64,000 nt of DNA from Arcicella sp038230735 (GTDB taxonomy: Bacteria; Bacteroidota; Bacteroidia; Cytophagales; Spirosomataceae), in the NCBI GenBank assembly GCA_038230735.1, contig JBBRMR010000020.1, positions 1-64,000 of the forward strand, read 5' to 3'. Shown piece by piece: positions 52,071-60,209 of this stretch. Below the pieces are notes generated by a model that ran no database searches, was not told the origin of the DNA, and was given only the letters and a program-made list of their open reading frames with translations. A program made the translations under genes and the position numbers. How positions within the stretch are numbered: the stretch's first letter is position 1; each line of letters begins with the position of its first letter.

Positions 52071-53399
52071 ATGCTTGACCAGTTTTTAAGTTTTATTAAC
52101 AAACATAATCTTATTCAACCTACTCAAAAAGTGCTTTTAGCGGTTAGCGGAGGCATGGATTCGGTGGTAATGTGCGACCTTTTTTCTAAGGCAAAAATCA
52201 ACTTTGTCATTGCTCACTGCAATTTCGGATTGCGGGGCGAGGAATCTAATGAAGATGAAATGTTTGTCAAAAAACTTTCCATCAAATATAAAGTCCCTTT
52301 TATGGTAACGACTTTTCAGACGGAGGATTTTGCGGAAACGGAAAAAATTTCAACCCAAATGGCGGCTCGAATTTTAAGATATGAGTGGTTTGAGAAAATC
52401 CGAAGGGAGCAAAATTGTGATTATATCGCTACGGCACATCATCAAAATGATGTGCTGGAAACGGTTTTATTAAACCTCACAAAAGGTACAGGCATTGCGG
52501 GTTTGCACGGAATTAGGATAAAAAATGGACATATTATTCGCCCGCTTTTATTTGCCGAAAAAGAAACAATTTTTGACTATGTAGTTGAAAATCAGGTAAT
52601 TTGGCGAGAAGATTCTTCTAATGAATCCAATAAATATCAGCGAAATTTAATTCGGAATGAAATTGTGCCATTGCTGAAGCAAATCAATCCGAACTTGGAA
52701 AATACCATGCAACATACCGTAGAACGAATTGCGGCGGTGGAGGATATTTTTGAACAAGAAATTGAGATGCTCAGAAAGCAAATTATGTGGTCGGATACAC
52801 AGGCGGTTTTTGTGAATTATAAGGCTATCCAAACGCTTTCGCAACCTTTGATAAAATTGTCGGAATTGTTGAAACCTTATCATTTTACTTATCAACAAAG
52901 TCAAGATATTTTTGAGGCTTTTGATAAAGAATCGGGTAAGACATTTTTGTCGCCTACGCATACACTCGTGAAAGACCGCACGGAGTTGGTGATTACGCAA
53001 AAGAGTTTGCAATCGTTTGTTAGTCAGGTGATTGAAGCTGGCAGTCGGCAGTCGGAAGTCGGCAATCAGCAGTTGTTCATCGGAGAATACTTTGAAAGAA
53101 CCGAAGATTTTGTTGTACCGACGCTTAGGAAAATTGCTTGTTTGGATGCCGATAAAATACGTTTTCCTTTGCAACTTCGCAAGTGGAAAGAGGGAGATTG
53201 GTTTTGTCCTTTGGGGATGAATAAAAAGAAACTAATTAGCGATTTTTTGATTGACCAAAAAGTGCCTTTAAATCTCAAAAAAGACGTTTATTTATTGACT
53301 TCAAACGGGTCGATAGTGTGGGTAATGGGCATGAGAATTGATGATAGATTTAAGGTAACGGACAAGACTGAGAAGGTGATTTTGTTGAAAATTGAGTAA
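52071..53399 (+). CDS. tilS: tRNA(Ile)-lysidine synthetase
   Basis: Makes lysidine at the wobble C of the AUA-reading tRNA-Ile, an essential cytosolic ATP-dependent reaction. 442 residues from the ATG at 52071. The PP-loop LAVSGGMDS (about 24-31) is followed by ATAHHQNDVLET and a C-terminal domain with RKWKEGDWFCPLGM and KKLISDFLIDQKVP. A 34-bp stretch of 7-bp repeats (53041-53074) encodes residues about 324-335 (GSRQSEVGNQQ), lengthening a variable linker in frame. Confidence 0.95.
   Translation: MLDQFLSFINKHNLIQPTQKVLLAVSGGMDSVVMCDLFSKAKINFVIAHCNFGLRGEESNEDEMFVKKLSIKYKVPFMVTTFQTEDFAETEKISTQMAARILRYEWFEKIRREQNCDYIATAHHQNDVLETVLLNLTKGTGIAGLHGIRIKNGHIIRPLLFAEKETIFDYVVENQVIWREDSSNESNKYQRNLIRNEIVPLLKQINPNLENTMQHTVERIAAVEDIFEQEIEMLRKQIMWSDTQAVFVNYKAIQTLSQPLIKLSELLKPYHFTYQQSQDIFEAFDKESGKTFLSPTHTLVKDRTELVITQKSLQSFVSQVIEAGSRQSEVGNQQLFIGEYFERTEDFVVPTLRKIACLDADKIRFPLQLRKWKEGDWFCPLGMNKKKLISDFLIDQKVPLNLKKDVYLLTSNGSIVWVMGMRIDDRFKVTDKTEKVILLKIE
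53041..53074 (+). repeat. In-frame 7-bp repeat inside tilS (GCAGTCG type)
   Basis: Five units, GCAGTCG, GCAGTCG, GAAGTCG, GCAATCA and GCAGTTG. It lies in a poorly conserved linker and keeps the frame. The same unit family recurs in dnaG at 63079-63110. Confidence 0.85.
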
Positions 53400-53434
53400 A
53401 TTTGAGTAAAACTAAATTACCCTAACAATATACC

Positions 53435-54739
53435 ATGAAAAACACATTTGAAACCTCTCAATGGCTATTTGTTCAGAAATTAGCCTTTCGTTTTTTCTTT
53501 ATTTACTTCTTTTTGCAAGTCGAACTTTGGAAATGGTTTGAGTGGTTGCCTGGCTTAGATTATATTATTGGATATCTGGATGATGCGATGAATTGGGCGG
53601 TGGAAACTTCCAATAAATACGTTTTTCATGTCCGTGAAAAATTAGTGCCAATGGGTGGAAGTGGTGATACTTCTTATGGCTGGGCTCAATTATGGATGTT
53701 TTTTTTCATAGCTTTTATTGGGTGTATTTTATGGACAATTATTGATAGACAGCGGAAGAACTATGTGGTGCTTGATTATTGGTTAAGAATCGTAATTCGT
53801 TATTACATTATCATCATTTTGCTTTCTTATGGGATTGCAAAATTGTTTACCCAACAAATGGCATTTCCTCTTATCAGCCAATTAGCCACGCCTCTCGGTG
53901 ATTTATTGCCTATGCGATTTTCATGGCTATTTATCGGATATTCAGAACCTTACCAAATTTTTTCGGGTGTAATGGAAATCCTGCCAGCCTTGTTAATGCT
54001 TTATCGGAAAACCTTAAATTTAGGAATTTTCATTGCTTTCGGTGTTTTTGTGAACGTCATGATGTTAAATCTTTGCTATGATGTACCCGTGAAAATATTT
54101 TCAACGCAAATGACTTTTTGCTGTTTTTATTTATTGGTAAATAATGTTATTCACTTTTTCAATTTCTTCGTTCTCAATAAACCAACCGTTCTTGATACTT
54201 CATACCACTACAAATATACTTCACAACCCATGCGTTGGGGAAGAATAGTGTTCAAAACACTATTTATTATTCTTGCCCTAATTGTTCCTTTCTATGAAAC
54301 ATGGAGCGGGTATTCTGCTTCTCAAAAAGAGCAAAAACCCATTAAATCAGGTGTTTATGAAGTAAAAACATTTGTTGTTAATCAAGACATTACCGCCAAA
54401 TCAATTCCAGATAGTCTGAAATGGAAAGATATGATTTTTGAAAAGGGAAACCCTAAAATGGGAAGTATTAACACGATGGATACTTTATTTAGAAAACGAT
54501 ACAACCGAGCATATTTTGTGTATGAGGTAGATACAGTGAATAACTTGATGAATGTAAAAAAACGTCAGAGTGACTCTACTTTTTTATTTTCAATGCGTTA
54601 TAAAATACCCGATAATAATACCGTCAAGCTTTGGACAAAAATTAGAAAAGACTCAATTTATGTAGTTCTCAAAAAATCAAAAAGGCACTTTCAATTAGCT
54701 GAAAGACAATTTCATTGGCTTTCAGAAGATAATCGTTGA
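53435..54739 (+). CDS. DoxX-like multi-pass membrane protein with extra C-terminal domain
   Basis: 434 residues. About seven membrane helices (to about residue 290) include the DoxX-like ISQLATPLGDLLPMRFSWLFIGYSEPYQIFSGVMEILPALLML stretch (about 150-192), typical of DoxX/SURF4-like proteins of Bacteroidota. The last 140 residues form a soluble, beta-rich domain (SGVYEVKTFVVNQDITAKSIP..., FSMRYKIPDNNTVKLW) not found in short DoxX proteins. Function unknown. The sigma factor gene follows after a gap of about 190 bases. Confidence 0.7.
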   Translation: MKNTFETSQWLFVQKLAFRFFFIYFFLQVELWKWFEWLPGLDYIIGYLDDAMNWAVETSNKYVFHVREKLVPMGGSGDTSYGWAQLWMFFFIAFIGCILWTIIDRQRKNYVVLDYWLRIVIRYYIIIILLSYGIAKLFTQQMAFPLISQLATPLGDLLPMRFSWLFIGYSEPYQIFSGVMEILPALLMLYRKTLNLGIFIAFGVFVNVMMLNLCYDVPVKIFSTQMTFCCFYLLVNNVIHFFNFFVLNKPTVLDTSYHYKYTSQPMRWGRIVFKTLFIILALIVPFYETWSGYSASQKEQKPIKSGVYEVKTFVVNQDITAKSIPDSLKWKDMIFEKGNPKMGSINTMDTLFRKRYNRAYFVYEVDTVNNLMNVKKRQSDSTFLFSMRYKIPDNNTVKLWTKIRKDSIYVVLKKSKRHFQLAERQFHWLSEDNR

Positions 54740-54934
54740 AAGTATTGAGTCCTCTATTATTTAAATAAGGTTTGGGATAAAATAACAAAAAAGGTAAAAT
54801 TAAGTAAAATACGTATCGTTTTCCAACAGGATATTTTGGAGAAATAGAAACAATTATTACTCAATTTTACCTTTTTGCCCGAAACTGTAATTCTACCGCT
54901 CCCCAAACGACTAATCCCCCAAAAACCTCCGAGT

Positions 54935-55429
54935 TTGAATCAATCCACTGAAAATCAATTTGTAGAAATCATCAAACTACATCAGGGTATCGTGCATAAA
55001 GTGTGCGGAATGTATCGGCACGACCTTGATGATAGGAAAGATTTGTTTCAGGAAATTGTGATTCAATTGTGGCGGGCTTTTCCAAAATTTAGACAAGAAT
55101 CCAAAATCTCCACGTGGATATATCAGATTGCTTTGAATGTAGCCATTTCGGATTTTAGAAAGGAAAGTCGCCGACCGAAAAAGGTGGAATTGAGCGAGCA
55201 TTTGATGAATATTTCTGATAATGCTTATGACTCAGAAACCGAAGAAAAAATCCAGCAAATGCACTTTGCCATTGCTCAATTATCGGAAATAGAAAAGGCA
55301 ATTGTGATGTTGTATTTTGAAGAAAAAAATAACGAAGAAATTGCTGAAATTGTGGGCATTACTCAGAATAATGTCAGAGTAAAAATGACTCGAATTAGGG
55401 AAAAGTTGAGGACTTTAATCAATCAATAA
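54935..55429 (+). CDS. ECF-type RNA polymerase sigma factor
   Basis: About 164 residues if read from TTG at 54935 (the frame is open back to another TTG at 54875). There is no in-frame ATG before the conserved region 2, so a non-ATG start is needed. Region 2 is DDRKDLFQEIVIQLWRAFPKF, then KISTWIYQIALNVAISDFRKE. Region 4 has LSEIEKAIVMLYFEEKNNEEIAEIVGITQNNVRVKMTRIREKL. ECF sigma factors redirect transcription, usually under an anti-sigma factor. The gene 4 bases downstream encodes a membrane protein that may serve that role. Confidence 0.9.
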   Translation: MNQSTENQFVEIIKLHQGIVHKVCGMYRHDLDDRKDLFQEIVIQLWRAFPKFRQESKISTWIYQIALNVAISDFRKESRRPKKVELSEHLMNISDNAYDSETEEKIQQMHFAIAQLSEIEKAIVMLYFEEKNNEEIAEIVGITQNNVRVKMTRIREKLRTLINQ

Positions 55430-55433
55430 AATC

Positions 55434-56048
55434 GTGGAATTAGAAGAATTTAAAAATATTTGGCAAACGTCTCAACAGCGAGAAATTTATCAGCAAAATG
55501 TTGATAATGAATCGGTTATGTTGATGATTAAACAAAAATCAAAGGCTATTTCGGATAAATTACGTCGAAATCTGGATATTGATATGATAGTCAGTAGTAT
55601 GTTTTTGCCTCCATTATTGTATGTAATTATATGGAGTAAATTGGCTAATTACCACAAATTTGTGGCTGGCTTTTTCTTGATTTATACTATCATAGGCTTT
55701 TTGTATTATTTCAAAATTATCAAATTATACAAAGAAATAGACCTCAAAAATGACTTGCTTACTACCTTGAAATTTACAGTAAATCAGTTTGAAAAAAAAG
55801 TGAAGGCATTGACGATTTATAATACTATTTCAGTTATGCCAATGATGTTCTATGGTTCATTGGTGGGTTTGGAAATCAGTAAATATTATCGCCACAGCAC
55901 AATATTTGAATTATGGGAAGTAATTGTTTCTGCAATAATTATGACTCCCGTAGGTTATTTTTACATGAAATACATTATTAAAGTTTTTTATGGAAATTAC
56001 CTCAAAAAACTCAAAGAACATTTGGCAGAATTGGAAGAAAAAGATTAA
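55434..56048 (+). CDS. Membrane protein, putative anti-sigma partner of the ECF sigma factor
   Basis: 204 residues starting at GTG (55434), 4 bases after the sigma factor stop. A short soluble N-terminus (ELEEFKNIWQTSQQREIYQQ) is followed by about 40 charged residues, then four hydrophobic helices (about 50-175) and a helical tail. It lacks a recognisable zinc anti-sigma motif (HxxxCxxC). The N-terminal WQ-type segment is common in Bacteroidota proteins encoded directly after ECF genes. Anti-sigma function is inferred from position and layout. Confidence 0.75.
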   Translation: MELEEFKNIWQTSQQREIYQQNVDNESVMLMIKQKSKAISDKLRRNLDIDMIVSSMFLPPLLYVIIWSKLANYHKFVAGFFLIYTIIGFLYYFKIIKLYKEIDLKNDLLTTLKFTVNQFEKKVKALTIYNTISVMPMMFYGSLVGLEISKYYRHSTIFELWEVIVSAIIMTPVGYFYMKYIIKVFYGNYLKKLKEHLAELEEKD

Positions 56049-56121
56049 TTTTTCAAAAATTCTGTAACAAATTAATCTACTTCAATACTAACTTCTTAAA
56101 TAAATCAAAACAAAACTCAAC

Positions 56122-56997
56122 ATGACAAACCCTATCAAATTATTCTTAATCTCCGTAATTTTTAGCTCGCTTTATTTCACTCAAATCTATGCCCAAAAGG
56201 AGGACAAATCTTTATTATATGAAATTTCGGGCAATGGGCTTACCACGCCTTCCTACATTTATGGAACTATCCACATGATTTGTAAGGATGATTTTGTGAT
56301 GACAGACGCAACCAAAAAGAAGTTTTCGGAAACCCAACAAGTGTATATGGAAATTGATATGGACGACCCAAAAATGATGCCTGACATGATGAAAAGTATG
56401 TATATGACGGATGGCTATACGCTGAAAAATTTAATGTCAGATACTGATTATCAGAAGGTTAGCCAGTTTTTCAAAGATACCCTCAAAACAAATATCGGAG
56501 GAATGGACAAAATGAAGCCGTTTATAGTGAGTTCTATGGCAGTGGCTAAAATGCTTTCTTGTCCCGTACAAAGCTATGAGGAGACTTTTATGAAAATGGC
56601 AAAACAAGAGAACAAAGAAATTTTGGGTTTAGAAACTATCCAAGAACAATTCGGAGTCTTAGATAAAATGGGCATGAAAAAGCAGGCTGACATAATGCTC
56701 GTTAAAATGGTTGATGATTGGAGTGAAGGAAAGGAAACGTTTAAACAAATGATTGCTGTTTATAAAAATCAGGATGTTGAAGAATTATTGCAAGTCATGG
56801 CAAAATCAAAGACCTCGGATGCTAATTTTCAGGAAGATTTATTGGTAACTCGTAACCAAAATTGGATTCCTAAAATTCAACAAATAACCAAAGAAAAATC
56901 CACTTTCTTTGCCGTTGGAGCGGGTCATTTGGGCGGAGAAAAAGGCGTGATTGCTTTGTTGAGAAAACAAGGTTTTACCGTAAAAGCAGTGAATTAA
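56122..56997 (+). CDS. Exported TraB/GumN family protein
   Basis: 291 residues with a signal peptide (cleavage after IYAQ). TraB/PrgY/GumN fold markers: SYIYGTIHMICKDDF (first GxxH, about 41-54), VYMEIDMDDP (conserved Glu), ETIQEQFGVLD, and the C-terminal FFAVGAGHLGGEKGVIALLRKQGF (second GxxH). Family members are proposed metal-dependent proteases (Tiki-like). The active-site His and Glu residues are present, so it may be an active periplasmic enzyme. A hairpin terminator follows. Confidence 0.88.
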   Translation: MTNPIKLFLISVIFSSLYFTQIYAQKEDKSLLYEISGNGLTTPSYIYGTIHMICKDDFVMTDATKKKFSETQQVYMEIDMDDPKMMPDMMKSMYMTDGYTLKNLMSDTDYQKVSQFFKDTLKTNIGGMDKMKPFIVSSMAVAKMLSCPVQSYEETFMKMAKQENKEILGLETIQEQFGVLDKMGMKKQADIMLVKMVDDWSEGKETFKQMIAVYKNQDVEELLQVMAKSKTSDANFQEDLLVTRNQNWIPKIQQITKEKSTFFAVGAGHLGGEKGVIALLRKQGFTVKAVN

Positions 56998-57028
56998 TGG
57001 CAAATTGATTAAAGGAATTTTTTAATAT

Positions 57029-57063
57029 AAACCTACTGAAACAACGGATTTCAGTAGGTTTTT
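57029..57063 (+). terminator. Terminator after the TraB/GumN gene
   Basis: AAACCTACTGAAA/TTTCAGTAGGTTT stem (CAACGG-containing loop) followed by Ts. Confidence 0.88.
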
Positions 57064-57101
57064 GTATTTTTGGGGAATAAAATTTAAAATTAGAAATATC
57101 C

Positions 57102-57947
57102 ATGTTACAACTCTCAGAAATATACATTTATCCCGTAAAATCATTAGGGGGCATTCGATTAGAAGAATCTAAAGTTACTGACCGAGGGTTACAATATGAC
57201 CGACGTTGGATGCTGATTGATGAAAATAATCGCTTTATTTCGCAAAGAGAATATCCTAAATTAGCCGTTTTTAGTACAGAATTATTTACCAATTTTCTGC
57301 GAATTACTGATACACGGGTCATTAAGGGCATTTTAGTGAATCTTACTCCTCAATTTTCTGAAATTATCAGTATCATAAATGTTACCGTTTGGGATGATGA
57401 AGTAGAGGCTTGGGAAGTCAGTAGAATAGCTAATAATTTTTTTACAGAAGCTCTCGGAATGCCCGCTCGCCTTGTATATATGCCCGATGAAAGCCATCGT
57501 AAAACGGAGTCCAATTATTCATTGAAAGGTGATGAAATTACCTCATTTTCAGATGGTTATCCCATTTTGATTGTCGGTCAATCTTCTTTGGATGATTTGA
57601 ATAATCGCTTGGCTGAACCCATTACCATCAACCGTTTCAGACCCAATTTTGTATTTACGGGAGGAACTGAATTTGAAGAGGATGAATGGCATGAGTTTAA
57701 GGTTGGGGATGTAAGATTTTTTGGGGTAAAACCTTGTGCAAGGTGCGTAATGACCACCATTGACCCACAAACTGGCGAGAAAAAAGGCAAAGAACCACTC
57801 TTGAGTTTGAACCGCTATCGAAAAGCGGGTAATAAGATTTTATTTGGTCAAAATGTATTGATAAGTCAATTAGGAAAGGTTTCGGTGGATGATGTTATTG
57901 AAGTAATTAGCCGTAAAAAATTAACTAAATTTGAGGTTGGGGTTTAA
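57102..57947 (+). CDS. MOSC-domain (mARC-like) molybdenum cofactor protein
   Basis: 281 residues. The N-terminal MOSC beta-barrel domain (EIYIYPVKSLGGIRLEESKVTDRGLQYDRRWML) and a C-terminal MOSC domain (about 145-275) are present. The cofactor-binding Cys lies in GVKPCARCVMTTIDPQTG (about 209-226). This is the arrangement of mARC/YcbX, which reduce N-hydroxylated compounds using Moco. There is no fused ferredoxin domain and no reductase gene nearby. It is cytosolic as judged by the absence of a signal peptide. Confidence 0.9.
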   Translation: MLQLSEIYIYPVKSLGGIRLEESKVTDRGLQYDRRWMLIDENNRFISQREYPKLAVFSTELFTNFLRITDTRVIKGILVNLTPQFSEIISIINVTVWDDEVEAWEVSRIANNFFTEALGMPARLVYMPDESHRKTESNYSLKGDEITSFSDGYPILIVGQSSLDDLNNRLAEPITINRFRPNFVFTGGTEFEEDEWHEFKVGDVRFFGVKPCARCVMTTIDPQTGEKKGKEPLLSLNRYRKAGNKILFGQNVLISQLGKVSVDDVIEVISRKKLTKFEVGV

Positions 57948-57951
57948 GTAA

Positions 57952-57995
57952 TTTGGGAATTAGGTAATTGGGGATTAGGGAACAGGGAATAGGAA
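57952..57995 (+). repeat. Degenerate 7-bp repeat (ATTGGGG/ATTAGGG type)
   Basis: Units TTGGGAA, TTAGGTA, ATTGGGG, ATTAGGG, AACAGGG and AATAGGA follow the MOSC gene. Related to 5181-5214. Confidence 0.75.
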
Positions 57996-58069
57996 TTGCT
58001 TGTTGTATTTCTACACAATAATTACCTTTATTTCTTATCGAAAAATCTTTAAAATACCTTTTAAAAACG

Positions 58070-58873
58070 TTGCACCTTCTAAACTTGGACGTTGTTTTTG
58101 GGGCAATGATTTGCAATATAATGTTCTGGAAATTACCTTCTGGACAAGAACAAATTTCAAAACCTTCGGTGCTTATTTTGGGGATTACAGTTTGGTTGAT
58201 TTATGTGTTGGACAGGCTTTTGGATAATCAAAAAAGATCATTAATTTTTACGGAAAGGCATTTGTTTCATAAGTCTAATCAGAGAATTTTATGGTTTTTT
58301 GTGATGATTTCTACTTGTATTTGTGCAGGATTATTATTTTTCATTCCTATTAATATTATTAAATTTGGAATCGTAATTGCTTTAATAACAGGTATTTATC
58401 TGTTGATTATTAATCAGGTTTCTTCCGAAAATGCTTTTCAACATTACAAAGAGCCTCTCACCGCATTTGTTTACACTGTCGCTGTGTGGGGAACGGCTTC
58501 TCTTTACCATTTTAATTTAGCTACTATTTTTTTGGGATTAATTTTCATGTTTATTACCCTTCAAAACCTACTACTTTTTTCTTTTTTTGAACTCGAAAAT
58601 TTTCCTGAAACTAATAATTTAGCTAAATTTCTTGGTAAAAAATTGTCAAAATATATCATTTTTGGGATATTCTTGACAATCATCATTTTAGGTAGTTTTT
58701 CCTTCGTAATTTTAAATAATTCTTATCAATACAGCGTACTTTTCATAGAAATATTGATGAGTTTTTCTTTAATTTTGACTATGTATTTTCAAAATTTCAC
58801 CCTCCCTTATGACCGTTTTCGGTGGTTGGGCGATGGTATATTTTTATTACCATTATTAATTATTTTCGTATGA
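58070..58873 (+). CDS. Multi-pass membrane protein, possibly UbiA-like
   Basis: Up to 267 residues from TTG at 58070; the first in-frame ATG is at 58106. The true start is uncertain because the frame stays open upstream to 58022. It has about eight membrane helices. A D-x-x-x-D motif in YVLDRLLDNQKR (about 46-57) recalls the first Asp-rich motif of UbiA prenyltransferases. A second motif candidate, YDRFRWLGDG near the C-terminus, is weak. Its stop overlaps the ATG of the MFS gene (58870-58873, ATGA), so the two are translationally coupled. Confidence 0.6.
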   Translation: MHLLNLDVVFGAMICNIMFWKLPSGQEQISKPSVLILGITVWLIYVLDRLLDNQKRSLIFTERHLFHKSNQRILWFFVMISTCICAGLLFFIPINIIKFGIVIALITGIYLLIINQVSSENAFQHYKEPLTAFVYTVAVWGTASLYHFNLATIFLGLIFMFITLQNLLLFSFFELENFPETNNLAKFLGKKLSKYIIFGIFLTIIILGSFSFVILNNSYQYSVLFIEILMSFSLILTMYFQNFTLPYDRFRWLGDGIFLLPLLIIFV

Positions 58874-60117
58874 TTTCAGATGCAAAACAATCACCCTATG
58901 CTGCCCTCAAATATCCGCAATTTGTCGCTTTTATCTTTGCCAATAGCTTTATGACCATTGCCATTTTGATTCAAGAAGTGGTGTTGGGATATGCCATTTA
59001 CAAAATGACTCACGACCCACTCGCTTTGGGATTAATCGGTTTGGCGGAGGCTTTACCCTACATTTCGTTAGCTCTTTTTGGCGGACATTTAGCCGACCGT
59101 CGGAACAAAAAAACCTTAATGCAGGTCAGCCTTTCATTCATTATTATTGGCTCATTGATTCTGATTTGGGCAAGCAATCCAAGTGCTGGACTTTCGCAAA
59201 CCCAATTTTTGACGGTGGTTTATAGCGTAATTATGCTCATTGGTTTTGCCCGAGGATTTTACAGTCCCGCATCGGGTTCGTTGAATCCATTTTTGATTCC
59301 GAAAGAGGTATTTGCCAATGCTGCCACTTGGCAAAGTTCGTTTTGGCAAGCGGGGGCAATTTTAGGACCTGGTTTTGCGGGATTTTTGTACGCTTATTTG
59401 GGTTTGACTAATACTTTATGGATTGTAGTTGGGCTTTTTGTCTTGGTAATGATTTTGCTTTCCACCATTACTGCTCCTCCAATTCCAAGCCAAAATGAAC
59501 AGAAAGTCAATATTTTTGATTCTTTAAGAGAAGGAATTGCTTACGTTTTCAGAACCAAAGTTATCTTATATTCCATCTCATTAGACCTTTTTTCTGTACT
59601 TTTCGGAGGCGTAATTGCCTTATTACCAGTCTATTCCGAAGATATTCTGCACGTGGGGGCAGAAGGTTTAGGCATTTTGCGAGCGGCGCCTTCTATTGGG
59701 GCAGTCCTGACGATGCTCGTGATGGTGTATTATCCACCCACCACCAACGCATGGCGAAATCTTTTGATGGCAATTGCAGGTTTCGGAATAGCTACTTTGG
59801 TATTTGCCGTTTCCACCAATATTTGGCTTTCGGCAGGAGCATTATTCCTCACGGGGGCGTTTGATAGCGTAAGTGTAATCATCCGCCAAACGGTTATTCG
59901 CTACTTCACACCCGATGAAATGCGGGGTCGAGTATCATCGGTAAACGGAATTTTTGTCAGTTCTTCCAATGAATTAGGAGCTTTTGAATCAGGTTTTGCC
60001 GCCAAAATGATGGGAACAGTTCCCTCCGTAATCTTTGGCGGAGCCATGACCATGATTATTGTTACCATCGTCTGGATTCGGTCTAAGGAATTGTTTGGGC
60101 TGAAATTTGATAAATAG
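58870..60117 (+). CDS. MFS transporter (EntS/MFS_3 type)
   Basis: 415 residues from the ATG at 58870, which overlaps the preceding stop. The usual 12 membrane helices are predicted. The MFS signature GGHLADRRNKKTLMQ lies between helices 2 and 3. The group of LAEALPYISLALFG and DSVSVIIRQTVIRYFTPDEMRGRVSSVNG fits the MFS_3 family related to the enterobactin exporter EntS. Substrate unknown; the coupled upstream membrane protein may provide the context for it. Confidence 0.88.
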   Translation: MISDAKQSPYAALKYPQFVAFIFANSFMTIAILIQEVVLGYAIYKMTHDPLALGLIGLAEALPYISLALFGGHLADRRNKKTLMQVSLSFIIIGSLILIWASNPSAGLSQTQFLTVVYSVIMLIGFARGFYSPASGSLNPFLIPKEVFANAATWQSSFWQAGAILGPGFAGFLYAYLGLTNTLWIVVGLFVLVMILLSTITAPPIPSQNEQKVNIFDSLREGIAYVFRTKVILYSISLDLFSVLFGGVIALLPVYSEDILHVGAEGLGILRAAPSIGAVLTMLVMVYYPPTTNAWRNLLMAIAGFGIATLVFAVSTNIWLSAGALFLTGAFDSVSVIIRQTVIRYFTPDEMRGRVSSVNGIFVSSSNELGAFESGFAAKMMGTVPSVIFGGAMTMIIVTIVWIRSKELFGLKFDK

Positions 60118-60209
60118 GTTTTTCGTGGGTCGATGTTTGATGGTCGCCTTGTCTCTACGAAAAAACAATCACGGGATGAACCAATCCTTAATAACCAATA
60201 ACCCCAAAA

